NCBI GenBank assembly: GCA_016795245.1
Contig: JAEUIA010000017.1
Coordinates: 1 to 45,947 of the forward strand
Length of the DNA stretch: 45,947 bases
Direction of reading: 5' to 3'
Origin: Planctomycetota bacterium
GTDB lineage: Bacteria > Planctomycetota > UBA1135 > GCA-002686595
Positions 17,665-25,029 of the stretch are shown in pieces; within the stretch, counting starts at the first letter, position 1, and every line of letters begins with the position of its first letter. The notes below the pieces were generated by a model, which saw only the letters and a list, made by a program, of their open reading frames with translations, was not told the DNA's origin and made no database searches. Made by a program: the position numbers and the translations under genes.

Positions 17665-18128
17665 ACCACGAGCAGATCGTCCAGCGCTTCGAACGCTTCT
17701 TGAAGACGCGCTCGCTCAAGCTGACGGCGCAGCGGCGCAAGATCTTCGACCGCGCGTTCGGCACTCACGAGCACTTCAGCGCCGAGACCTTGTACGGGTG
17801 GCTCAAGGACGAACCGGGCGAGAACGTGTCGCGCGCCACCGTGTACCGCACGCTGGCGCTGCTGCTCGACGGGGGCTTCGTCGAGGCCTTGGATGCGGGG
17901 CGTGGCGAACTGGTGTACGAACACGTGCTCGGACACGCGCACCACGATCACATGGTGTGTCTGGAATGCGGCAAGATCGAGGAGTTCCACGACGAGCGCA
18001 TCGAGGAATTGCAGCTCGAAGCCTGCAAGAAGAAGGGCTTTCAGCTCGTGAGCCACGATCTGCGATTGCGCGGATACTGCCGCGGTTGCGCGAAGAAGCG
18101 TGGGACGCGGTCGGCGTCGGCCACCTGA
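17661..18128 (+). CDS. Fur-family metal-dependent transcriptional regulator
   Basis: 155 residues from GTG 17661. The N-terminal winged helix reads SLKLTAQRRKIFDRAF, then HFSAETLYGWL and VSRATVYRTLALLLDGGFV, the Fur-family recognition region. The C-terminal dimerisation domain carries the regulatory metal ligands in HAHHDHMVCLECG (His94, His95, His97, Cys100, Cys103). A second CxxC pair is at 140/143 in YCRGC, completing the structural zinc site. This is closest in feel to Fur itself; Zur or PerR cannot be excluded from motifs. The overlap with purD is unusual and implies co-expression with purine synthesis. The next gene (zinc-ribbon/TusA-like) begins 76 bases downstream. Confidence 0.88.
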   Translation: MNHEQIVQRFERFLKTRSLKLTAQRRKIFDRAFGTHEHFSAETLYGWLKDEPGENVSRATVYRTLALLLDGGFVEALDAGRGELVYEHVLGHAHHDHMVCLECGKIEEFHDERIEELQLEACKKKGFQLVSHDLRLRGYCRGCAKKRGTRSASAT

Positions 18129-18204
18129 GTCCGGTGTTTGGAGAGGCACCCGAGTCCGTGATCACGATGATGCCGTCTTGGACAGCCCGCGCGCGGATTG
18201 CGAC

Positions 18205-18783
18205 ATGAGCCACGGACCTCAAGAAATGGACGAGATCGAGAGCGAGCGCGCCGAGAAGCTCGTCGCCTGGCTCGCCGAGCGCACCGAGGCTCCGTGCGCG
18301 ACTTGCGCACGCGCCTTGTGCTCCCATGAATTGCTCTTCGCGTACGCACTCGGCTTTCGCACGCGACCCGTGTGCAGCGCTTGTGCCGCGCGTGAACTCG
18401 CGCAAGCGGACGTGCCCGGCTTGCGGCAGCACCTGCGCGCGCATTTCGCGCGCCGCTCATGTTTCAGCGCCGCCTGGGCCTGGTCCGACGCGCGCGAACC
18501 GGATTGTTCGGCGCGCTCGATCCAGCCGGTCGCCGTTCCGGTGTCGGTGACACGCGACGACGGCTTGTGGGTGGACGCCGAGTGGGACGCGGGGGACCTC
18601 GGTTGCGGCGACCTCGTGCTCGAATTGCGCGGGCGACTCGCCGCCCTCGCCGCGGGTGAAGTGTTGGAGCTGCGCGCCACCGACCCGGGCGCACCCGAAG
18701 ACCTGCCGGCCTGGTGTGCGATGACCGGACACACGCTCTTGTCCGCCGTTCACCCGCGCTACCGCATCCGCCGGCGTCCCTGA
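18205..18783 (+). CDS. Zinc-ribbon protein with C-terminal TusA-like domain
   Basis: 192 residues from ATG 18205. The N-terminal half has cysteines arranged CATCARALC (31, 34, 39) and CSAC (57, 60), which look like a zinc-binding knuckle. From about residue 125 a TusA/SirA-like fold begins: GDLGCGDLVLELRGRLAAL with Cys134 at the position of the sulfur-carrying Cys. GEVLELRATDPGAPEDLPAW and CAMTGHTLL follow. The canonical CPxP is replaced by CGDL. The same sequence style occurs in the N-terminal domain of the MetE-fusion protein at 22009-23520, so the two are related. A role in sulfur transfer is inferred. The start has only a weak ribosome-binding site, and ATG 18226 is an alternative. Confidence 0.6.
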   Translation: MSHGPQEMDEIESERAEKLVAWLAERTEAPCATCARALCSHELLFAYALGFRTRPVCSACAARELAQADVPGLRQHLRAHFARRSCFSAAWAWSDAREPDCSARSIQPVAVPVSVTRDDGLWVDAEWDAGDLGCGDLVLELRGRLAALAAGEVLELRATDPGAPEDLPAWCAMTGHTLLSAVHPRYRIRRRP

Positions 18784-18812
18784 ATCGAGTCGCGGCGCTC
18801 GTCGCGCGCAGC

Positions 18813-18841
18813 TTGACCGCTTCCGAGTGCGTGGGTACCCT
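18813..18841 (+). promoter_or_regulatory. Candidate sigma70-type promoter for the porin operon
   Basis: TTGACC at 18813-18818 and TACCCT at 18836-18841 are separated by exactly 17 bases. The -35 box is strong and the -10 box moderate. It is the best promoter match in the gap upstream of the porin-transglutaminase-DsrE-MetE run. Confidence 0.35.
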
Positions 18842-18895
18842 CACGCCATGTTCGACTGGGCACCCTTCAAGGTTCCCTTCACCTGAATGGCCCTG

Positions 18896-18932
18896 GTGCA
18901 ATGTGGTGAGCGCACGCTCGACTGTATTGCAC
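18896..18932. repeat. Nested inverted repeat upstream of the porin gene
   Basis: GTGCAAT at 18896-18902 and ATTGCAC at 18926-18932 are exact inverted copies. Between them sits a smaller dyad, GAGC/GCTC, around a GCAC loop. The element lies downstream of the candidate promoter, so it could be an operator or a leader hairpin. Confidence 0.4.
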
Positions 18933-19105
18933 GGGACCGGTCGGGTCCTACGCCGTTCGATGCCCTCCTCGCGAGGCGCGTCCGGCACGCTTCCTGACGC
19001 ACGCTCCGTGTGAACTGTGGACGCCGCTCAGCGCAACGCGCTTCGAGCCCCCCCCCGTCAGTCCCACACACATTGCTGTCCAGTCTCCACTGGGCAGGAG
19101 GAATC

Positions 19106-20464
19106 ATGCTTCGCAGCGTACCCCCGCGTTCGAGTGGCGTCTTGTTCCTGATCGTATTCGGCTTCCTCGGGCGAGCGGCCATCGCTCAGGATCAAGCGGC
19201 CGAGATTCGTGAGCTCAAGCAGCGCGTCGTGGAACTCGAGCGGCAGAAGTCCGCCGCGCCCGCCGCCGCGCCCAAGGAGGAGGCGCCCAAGGCCGCGGAA
19301 GCACCGCCTTCGTGGAAGGAACTGTCTCTGCTCGGCGGCCGCTTCCGTTTCTACGGCTTCTTGCGCGTCGACGCGCAGTTCGACACCTCGCGTGCGAACA
19401 ACACGCAGACCATCGGGTGGATCCTCTCCGAAGACCCGGCCGCGCCCGCGGGCGTCGGTGCCGGCGGCAAGAACAAGGAGGATTTCACGCTCCACCCGCG
19501 CTTGACACGCTTCGGCTTCGACTTCATGGGCGGCAAGGTCGAATCGCTCGGCGACGCCGAAGTCACCGGCAAGATCGAAGTCGACTTCTACAACAGCGGC
19601 CTCTCGGGCCAGAGCGAGTCGCGCGCCGCGCTGCGCATGCGCCACGCGTGGATGAAGCTCGCCTGGGGACAGTTCTCGATCCTCGGCGGACAGACGAACG
19701 ACGTCATCTCGCCGCTCTTCCCGATCGTCAACGCGGACCTCGTCATGTGGGGCGCGGGCAACCTCGGGGATCGCCGTCCGCAATTGCGTTTCGAGCACGC
19801 GCCGGCCGCAGCGGAGACGGGCTTCATCGCGCAAGGCGAGATCGGTCTCACCGGTGCGAACGACAACTCCGATCTCGACGCGCCGAGCACCTTCGGCGCC
19901 GGCTACCGCGACGGCGAGACTTCGGGGAAGCCCACGCTGCAACTGCGCCTCGCCGATCGTTTCGAAATCGGCGGACAGAAGGCGGAAGTCGGCGTCTGGG
20001 CCCACCGCGCCTGGGAAGAACCGGATACGGCGTTCAACGGCGAGGACGAGTTCAAGAGCTACGCGCTGGGCTTCGACGTGAGCGCGCCGCTGTGGAAGGA
20101 CATCGTCGGGCTGAAGCTCGAAGGGTGGGCCGGCGAGAACGTCGATGACGTGCGCGGCGGCATCTTCCAAGGCATCAACAAGACCAAGGGCGAAGAGATC
20201 GCTTCGAAAGGCGGCTTCCTCGAACTGTCGTGCAAGCTGGGCGAGCGCACGACGGCCTACGTCGGCTATTCGACCGACGATCCGGACAACGACGACGTCG
20301 GTGCGCAAGGGCGCGCGGCGAACAAGATCTGGTACGCGGCGCTGCGCTGGAATTTCAAGCCGGTTTCGTTCGGCCTCGAGTACCTGGACTGGACCACGAA
20401 CTACGTGGGCCTGGACGACGGTACGAATCAACGCTTCGGCGCCTTCATGCAGTATTCATTCTAG
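19106..20464 (+). CDS. DcaP-like outer-membrane porin
   Basis: 452 residues. A signal peptide (LFLIVFGFLGRAAIAQ) is followed by a short coiled coil (AEIRELKQRVVELERQK) and an Ala/Pro/Glu linker, then a long beta-barrel. FRFYGFLRVDAQFDTSRANN and LHPRLTRFGFDFMGGKV are typical of DcaP-type trimeric porins, whose N-terminal coiled coil lies in the periplasm. The chain ends MQYSF with the terminal aromatic signal for barrel insertion. AGGAGGAA precedes the start. It is the first gene of a same-strand run with the transglutaminase-like gene 13 bases later. The likely role is uptake of small solutes; the substrate is unknown. Confidence 0.85.
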   Translation: MLRSVPPRSSGVLFLIVFGFLGRAAIAQDQAAEIRELKQRVVELERQKSAAPAAAPKEEAPKAAEAPPSWKELSLLGGRFRFYGFLRVDAQFDTSRANNTQTIGWILSEDPAAPAGVGAGGKNKEDFTLHPRLTRFGFDFMGGKVESLGDAEVTGKIEVDFYNSGLSGQSESRAALRMRHAWMKLAWGQFSILGGQTNDVISPLFPIVNADLVMWGAGNLGDRRPQLRFEHAPAAAETGFIAQGEIGLTGANDNSDLDAPSTFGAGYRDGETSGKPTLQLRLADRFEIGGQKAEVGVWAHRAWEEPDTAFNGEDEFKSYALGFDVSAPLWKDIVGLKLEGWAGENVDDVRGGIFQGINKTKGEEIASKGGFLELSCKLGERTTAYVGYSTDDPDNDDVGAQGRAANKIWYAALRWNFKPVSFGLEYLDWTTNYVGLDDGTNQRFGAFMQYSF

Positions 20465-20477
20465 GAGTTCATTCCAC

Positions 20478-21554
20478 ATGCACACATTCATCGCACTCAC
20501 ACTCGTCGCGCTCGCTCCGTTGCAAGACAAACCGGCCGCAGCGGGCCCCAAGAAGTCCGCGTTCACGGCCGTGAACGAGATCGTCCTCACGCCGCCGAAG
20601 GACGCGCAGACCCTGAAGGCCTGGATCGCGCTGCCGCAGGAAGATGCGCTCTCGGAGTTGCGCGACCTGGAAATCACGGCTCCGGTGCCGCACAAGATCA
20701 CCCAGGATTCGGAAGGCAATCGCGTGCTCTACATCGAGGCTTCCGCGCCTTTCCCGGCCGAATTCAAAGTGAAGACGAGCTTCGGCATCACGCGCAGCGA
20801 ACAGCGCATGTCGACCGATCCGAAAGCGACGCGGCCGCACACGGAGGCCGAGTTGAAGGAACTCGCGCACGACCTGCTGCCCAACGCGAACATCGTCATC
20901 ACCGACGAGGTGCGCGAACTGGCGCGCAAGATCGTGGGGGACGAGAAGAATCCGGTGATCGTGGCGAAGAAGCTCTACGACTGGACGCTCGTGAACGTGG
21001 ATTACTGGGTCAAGGATCCGGCGCACAAGAAGGCTTCGCCCGTCGGATCGAGCGAGTACTGCCTCTCGACGCGCACGGGCAACTGCACCGATTTCCATTC
21101 GCTGTACGCGGCGCTGGCGCGCGCGGCACAGCTGCCGACGCGCATCCTGTACGGCTCGTTCTTCAAGGCCGAGTTGGACGGCAAGGACACGGACCAGAGC
21201 TACCACTGTTGGCTGGAGTTCCATGCGCCGCAGATCGGTTGGATTCCGATCGACGTGGCGATCGCCGACATCTTCGTCGGTGATTTCAAGCTCGACAAGG
21301 ACAACGAGACGCTGGTGAAGCGCACGACGGCCGCGGGCTACGAGAAAGCGGATCCGAAGATGGTCGAGTACTACTTCGGCAACATCGACGAGCGGCGCGT
21401 GCTCTGGAGCCGTGGTCGCGACCTGGTGCTGGATCCGGCGACCGCGGCCGGCAACGTGAATGCGCTGCCCAAGGCGCACGTCGAAATCGACGGCGCAGTT
21501 GCGGCGGAAAAGACGGGCTGGACGCGCAAGCTCACGTACCATCAAAAGCGCTGA
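20478..21554 (+). CDS. Secreted transglutaminase-like (Cys-His-Asp) protein
   Basis: 358 residues with a short export signal (MHTFIALTLVALAPLQ). The start follows AGGAGTT. Residues 30-110 form a beta domain seen before transglutaminase cores (NEIVLTPPKDAQTLKAWIALP). The core starts at about 140 (VRELARKIVGDEKNPVIVAKKLYDW). The catalytic triad is visible: Cys203 in TRTGNCTDFHSLYAAL, His243 in SYHCWLEFH and Asp259 in GWIPIDVAIAD. Such bacterial proteins are cysteine peptidases or amidases more often than crosslinkers. The substrate is unknown. Position directly behind the porin and before two sulfur-related genes suggests a shared nutrient-processing task, but this is context only. Confidence 0.82.
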   Translation: MHTFIALTLVALAPLQDKPAAAGPKKSAFTAVNEIVLTPPKDAQTLKAWIALPQEDALSELRDLEITAPVPHKITQDSEGNRVLYIEASAPFPAEFKVKTSFGITRSEQRMSTDPKATRPHTEAELKELAHDLLPNANIVITDEVRELARKIVGDEKNPVIVAKKLYDWTLVNVDYWVKDPAHKKASPVGSSEYCLSTRTGNCTDFHSLYAALARAAQLPTRILYGSFFKAELDGKDTDQSYHCWLEFHAPQIGWIPIDVAIADIFVGDFKLDKDNETLVKRTTAAGYEKADPKMVEYYFGNIDERRVLWSRGRDLVLDPATAAGNVNALPKAHVEIDGAVAAEKTGWTRKLTYHQKR

Positions 21555-21633
21555 GCGGCGCTGAGTGAAGCGAAGCTGCACGGGCGGTTCCCGTGCAGCG
21601 CACGAATTTTCGATCAGGAACGAAGGAGAAGAG

Positions 21634-21996
21634 ATGGCTGGAAGATTTTGTGTGAGTTTGACCGCCGCCAAGGACAACGCGGACAAGGCCACGGTGGCCT
21701 TCGTCGTCGCGAACGCGGCGGTGGCGTCCGACAAGGAGACGATGGTGTTCCTCAGCATCGAGGGCGTGCGCTTGTCGCAGACGGGCTACGCGGACGACAT
21801 CCGCGAACCGGGCTTCGCGCCGCTCAAGGAGTTGATGGACAACTTCGTCAAGGCCGGCGGAACGATCTACGTGTGCTCGCCGTGCTTCAAGAAGCGCGAT
21901 CTGGTCGACACGAAGCTCGTCCCCGGCGCGACGATCGTCGGCGGTGCGAAATTGGTCGAGTTCTTGTCGGCGAACAGTCCCAGCGTGAGCTACTGA
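21634..21996 (+). CDS. DsrE-family sulfur-relay-like protein
   Basis: 120 residues; GAAGGAGAA precedes the ATG. The small alpha/beta protein reads SLTAAKDNADKATVAFVVAN, then TMVFLSIEGVRL. Near the end is GGTIYVCSPCFKKRDL, with Cys81 and Cys84 in the position where DsrE/TusD-type proteins carry the sulfur-accepting cysteine. It continues LVPGATIVGGAKLVEFL, the usual C-terminal pattern. Members pass persulfide sulfur between carriers such as TusA. Twelve bases downstream begins a protein whose first domain is TusA-like, so a DsrE-to-TusA handover within this operon is likely. The substrate and direction of sulfur flow are not known. Confidence 0.8.
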   Translation: MAGRFCVSLTAAKDNADKATVAFVVANAAVASDKETMVFLSIEGVRLSQTGYADDIREPGFAPLKELMDNFVKAGGTIYVCSPCFKKRDLVDTKLVPGATIVGGAKLVEFLSANSPSVSY

Positions 21997-22008
21997 GCGC
22001 GCGCCGCC

Positions 22009-23520
22009 ATGCAACCGATCGAGCGTCACCTCCATCAGGCCGATTCCGTCGTCGACGGAGGTGATCTCGATTGCGGCGGCGGGCTCTTGCTCTTGATCCG
22101 GCGCAGCATCGATCCGCTGCCGCGCGGGGGCTTGTTGGAAGTGCGCTCCACGGAGACTTCCGTGGATGTCGAACTGCCGGCGTGGTGTCGCCTGACGGAG
22201 AACGAACTCGTCTCGTGGACGCGGACGGAACGACAGCGCAGCTTCCTCGTGTGCAAGGGGAGTCTGGATGAACGTCGAGTTGCGCCGAGTGCCCCGCCGG
22301 TGCGCGCACGCGGCGCGACGGCGACGGCCGCAGCTCCGGCGCTGAGTGCGCGCGCAGTCCCGCGCGTGGAAGCGCTGTCGGTCACGGGCATCGGCAGCTG
22401 GCCGCGACCGCGCTGGATGGTCCAGGCGATGCACGAGTACCTGGAGGGCCGCTTGAGCGAGGGCGAATTCCAGACGACGGCCGACGACGCCGTGCACCTC
22501 GCTCTCGCGGCGCAGACGCGCGCAGGCGCCGACATCCTGACTGATGGCGAGCAGCGCCGTGATTCGTACGTGAGCTTCGTGGGCACACGCCTCGAGAATT
22601 GTCAGCTGGTTCCGCTGACGGACTTGTTGCCCATGGTGGACGAGCCCGAGAAGCTCGCGCGCGAGTTCGCCAGTTTGGACGTGCCGGCCGATCAAGTGCG
22701 ACATCCGGTGCTGCTCGGACGGCTGGCACGCACGCAACCGATTGCGGGGCACGAGTTCGCGTTCGCGGCGGCGCACACGGAGTTGCCGATCAAGGTCGCG
22801 CTGCCGGGGCCGTACCTGTTGAGCAGGATCCTGTGGCTCGAGTGTCTGTCGGAGAAGGCCTACACCTCGCGCGAGGAACTGGCGCGCGACATCGTCAGCG
22901 TGTTGCGCGAGGAACTTCACGACCTGCTGGCGCGCGGCGCGGCGATCGTGCAGTTCGACGAACCGGTCCTGACCGAAGTCGTGTTCGGCGCCGAGAAGCA
23001 CGGGACGAGCTTCATGTGCGGCGCGCTGAGCGAGCGCGGAGCCCCGGGGCCCGAACTCGACTTCGCCGCGGAGTTGCTGCAGGCCGTCGTCGCCGGCGCG
23101 CCGCGCGAACGCCTGGCGGTGCACGTATGCCGCGGCAATTGGACGCCGGACGAAGGTGCGGCGTTGAGCGGCGATTACGCGCCGTTGGTCGGATACCTGT
23201 CGCGGGCACGCGTCGGCACGGCATTCCTCGAGTTGTGCACCCCGCGCGCCGGCGACCTGGAGGTGTTGCGCAAGCTGCCGGATGAGTTGCGCGTCGGTGT
23301 CGGCGTCGTCAACCAGAAGGACACGCGCATCGAGAGCGTCGATGAAGTGCTCGCGCGCGCACGCCGCGCCATCGGCGTGTTCGGACGCGAGCGCGTGTTG
23401 CTGGTGCCCGACTGCGGCTTCGCGACCTTCGCCGACAATCCGGTCGCATCGGCGCAGGTGGCGGAAGCGAAGCTGTCCGCGATCGCGCAAGCGGCGCGGA
23501 AGCTGCGGGAACGAGACTAG
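22009..23520 (+). CDS. TusA-like domain fused to zinc methionine-synthase (MetE C-terminal) domain
   Basis: 503 residues. Residues 1-85 are TusA-like: DGGDLDCGGGLLLLIRR with Cys22 at the sulfur-carrier position (CGGG instead of CPxP), and VELPAWCRLTENELVSW. A low-complexity Ala/Pro/Arg linker spans 90-120. Residues 122-503 match the catalytic half of cobalamin-independent methionine synthase: VTGIGSWPRP, ILTDGEQRRDSYVSF, VQFDEPVLTEV. The four zinc ligands are conserved as His372 and Cys374 (AVHVCRGNW), Glu408 (FLELC) and Cys469 (VPDCGFATF). The N-terminal half of full-length MetE is absent, as in short folate-independent methyltransferases. It probably methylates a thiol on zinc; the fused carrier and upstream DsrE protein suggest the sulfur is delivered on a protein. 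The exact reaction is unknown. Confidence 0.78.
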   Translation: MQPIERHLHQADSVVDGGDLDCGGGLLLLIRRSIDPLPRGGLLEVRSTETSVDVELPAWCRLTENELVSWTRTERQRSFLVCKGSLDERRVAPSAPPVRARGATATAAAPALSARAVPRVEALSVTGIGSWPRPRWMVQAMHEYLEGRLSEGEFQTTADDAVHLALAAQTRAGADILTDGEQRRDSYVSFVGTRLENCQLVPLTDLLPMVDEPEKLAREFASLDVPADQVRHPVLLGRLARTQPIAGHEFAFAAAHTELPIKVALPGPYLLSRILWLECLSEKAYTSREELARDIVSVLREELHDLLARGAAIVQFDEPVLTEVVFGAEKHGTSFMCGALSERGAPGPELDFAAELLQAVVAGAPRERLAVHVCRGNWTPDEGAALSGDYAPLVGYLSRARVGTAFLELCTPRAGDLEVLRKLPDELRVGVGVVNQKDTRIESVDEVLARARRAIGVFGRERVLLVPDCGFATFADNPVASAQVAEAKLSAIAQAARKLRERD

Positions 23521-23644
23521 GTCGGACGGTGGTTGGGTGCCGCGTGTGCCGGCACGGTACACCGCGCGGATCGGCGGATGCGTGTGCTGAGGGCGAACAC
23601 ACTCCACCCCAGACTTCAACGAATCCCGCTACCGTGCCTGCCGG

Positions 23645-23664
23645 ACCCGGCGAATTCGCCGGGT
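23645..23664. repeat. 20-bp perfect palindrome between convergent genes
   Basis: A fully symmetric 20-bp sequence centred on GAATTC with CCCGGC/GCCGGG flanks lies four bases past the end of the DUF3568 gene, between two converging genes. As RNA it forms a short GC-rich hairpin from either strand. There is no U run, so it is a weak bidirectional terminator candidate at best. Confidence 0.4.
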
Positions 23665-23668
23665 AAGG

Positions 23669-24073
23669 TCAGCGCGACGCGCTCTTGTTCAGGTCCTCGG
23701 TGATGCGGTCCATGATGATCTTGGCGGCGTCGTTGTCGGGGAAGCCGTACTTCTTGGCCGAGACTTTGAGCACGCTGACGTTCAGGTCGTAGGTCTCGAC
23801 CGCGACCGTGACGATCGTGCCGTCGAGGTCGGCCGTCGCGCGGCGGCGGTTTTCGTCGACGTCGATCGGCTTGCTGCTCTTGCGGCTGAGCGTCGTCTTG
23901 GTCTGCGCCCAGGTGCGCTGCGAGTCGGTGTTCAGGTGGCTGATGAAGGTGTTGTCTTCCATCAACACGTTGCCCGCGACGACGCCCGCGCCGGCGGCGG
24001 CGGCGACGATGCAGCCTTGGAACATGGGGACGGTGGCGAGAACGGCGAGAACGAGGATGTGCGGTGTGCGCAT
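23669..24073 (-). CDS. DUF3568-type small lipoprotein
   Basis: 134 residues from the ATG at 24073. Signal and lipobox are VLATVPMFQGC with Cys21. The mature protein begins IVAAAAGAGVVAGN, a glycine/alanine-rich segment common in this family. It continues with SHLNTDSQRTWAQTKTTLSR, RRATADLDGTIVTVAVETYD and VSVLKVSAKKYGFPDNDAAKIIMDRI. This order matches small DUF3568 lipoproteins of unknown function. The upstream in-frame extension lacks a signal and is rejected. It lies 99 bases downstream of purQ on the same strand and is likely a separate unit. Confidence 0.7.
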   Translation of the reverse strand: MRTPHILVLAVLATVPMFQGCIVAAAAGAGVVAGNVLMEDNTFISHLNTDSQRTWAQTKTTLSRKSSKPIDVDENRRRATADLDGTIVTVAVETYDLNVSVLKVSAKKYGFPDNDAAKIIMDRITEDLNKSASR

Positions 24074-24172
24074 GGTGAATCGAGTCTTTGAGAACGGAGC
24101 GTTGAGTAGGTCAGTGAAGAGAGTTGTCGGTGGTGGATAGGGAAGCATTCCGCGCGAGGATTCGCACGTAGA

Positions 24173-24991
24173 TCAAGCGTGCACGCCCGCCGCCGCCTCG
24201 ACGAGGCGTCGGTAGAAGAGGACGCCTTCGCCGCACGTGCGCGGCTTCGAGGTCTGCGCCAACATCCGCGTCCAGTGCGGATGATTCCAGGGCGTCAGAT
24301 TGCGCTCGGGGTGCGGCATCAGACCCAGCACGCGACCGCTGGGGTCGCAGATGCCGGCGATGTCGTCCACCGAGCCGTTGGGATTGTCGGGGTAGCCGCC
24401 GGCAGCACTCCCGTCGGCGCGCACGTAGCGCAGAGCGATCTGGCGCTTGGATTTCAGGCGCGCGAGCACCTTGTCGTCCTTGACCACGAAGCGGCCTTCG
24501 CCGTGCGCCACCGGAACCGGCATCACTTCCATGCCGCTGAGCCACGCGCAGGCCGAATCTTCGGCCTTCATCGTGGTCCAACGACACTCGAAGCGTCCGC
24601 CCGCATTCGCTGTCAACGCGATCGAACGCGCCGGCATCCCGGCCGCGCCGAGTTCGCGCTCGAACAGGCCCGACTCGACCAGCACCTGGAAACCGTTGCA
24701 CACGCCGAGCACGTAACCGCCGCGATCGACGAACGCGCACAGCTTTTCGGAGAGCGCATGACGCAACTCCAGACCGAACACGCGCCCCGCGGACACGTCG
24801 TCGCCGAAGCTGAATCCACCGGGGATCACGATCAAGTTCGTGTCGTCGAGCCGCGCGGGCTCGGCCGTCACCAACGCGAGGTGCACGAGATCGACAGAAG
24901 CTCCCGCGGTCTCCAGTGCGCGCACGGTTTCACCGTCGCAGTTGATACCTGCGGTGCGAAGGACGAGGGCGCGCGGAGCGGTGGGATGCAT
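24173..24991 (-). CDS. purQ: Phosphoribosylformylglycinamidine synthase, glutaminase subunit
   Basis: 272 residues. This class I glutamine amidotransferase supplies ammonia to PurL in the fourth step of purine synthesis. Visible are VLRTAGINCDGETVRALE, the oxyanion strand VIPGGFSFGDDVSAGR, nucleophile Cys98 in GVCNGFQVL, and catalytic His227 and Glu229 in LMPHPERN. At 272 residues it is longer than short PurQ proteins (about 225) and includes extra sequence around 190-212 (RADGSAAGGYPDNPNG). The start at MHPTAPRALVL follows from the family N-terminus. It sits 38 bases downstream of purL, so the subunits are co-expressed. Confidence 0.95.
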   Translation of the reverse strand: MHPTAPRALVLRTAGINCDGETVRALETAGASVDLVHLALVTAEPARLDDTNLIVIPGGFSFGDDVSAGRVFGLELRHALSEKLCAFVDRGGYVLGVCNGFQVLVESGLFERELGAAGMPARSIALTANAGGRFECRWTTMKAEDSACAWLSGMEVMPVPVAHGEGRFVVKDDKVLARLKSKRQIALRYVRADGSAAGGYPDNPNGSVDDIAGICDPSGRVLGLMPHPERNLTPWNHPHWTRMLAQTSKPRTCGEGVLFYRRLVEAAAGVHA

Positions 24992-25029
24992 GGTGTCGTG
25001 CGTGAAAGTTTCAGTGCGGATTGCGACGC

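Larger units (their letters stand above)
18784..19105. other. Upstream region of the porin operon
   Basis: 322 bases without a supported gene. They hold a promoter candidate (18813-18841), a nested dyad (18896-18932), a short hairpin at about 18934-18949, a run of nine C at about 19049-19057, and a good ribosome-binding site (AGGAGGAA) just before ATG 19106. If transcription starts near 18848, the leader of the porin mRNA would be about 255 bases and could be structured. Confidence 0.4.
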
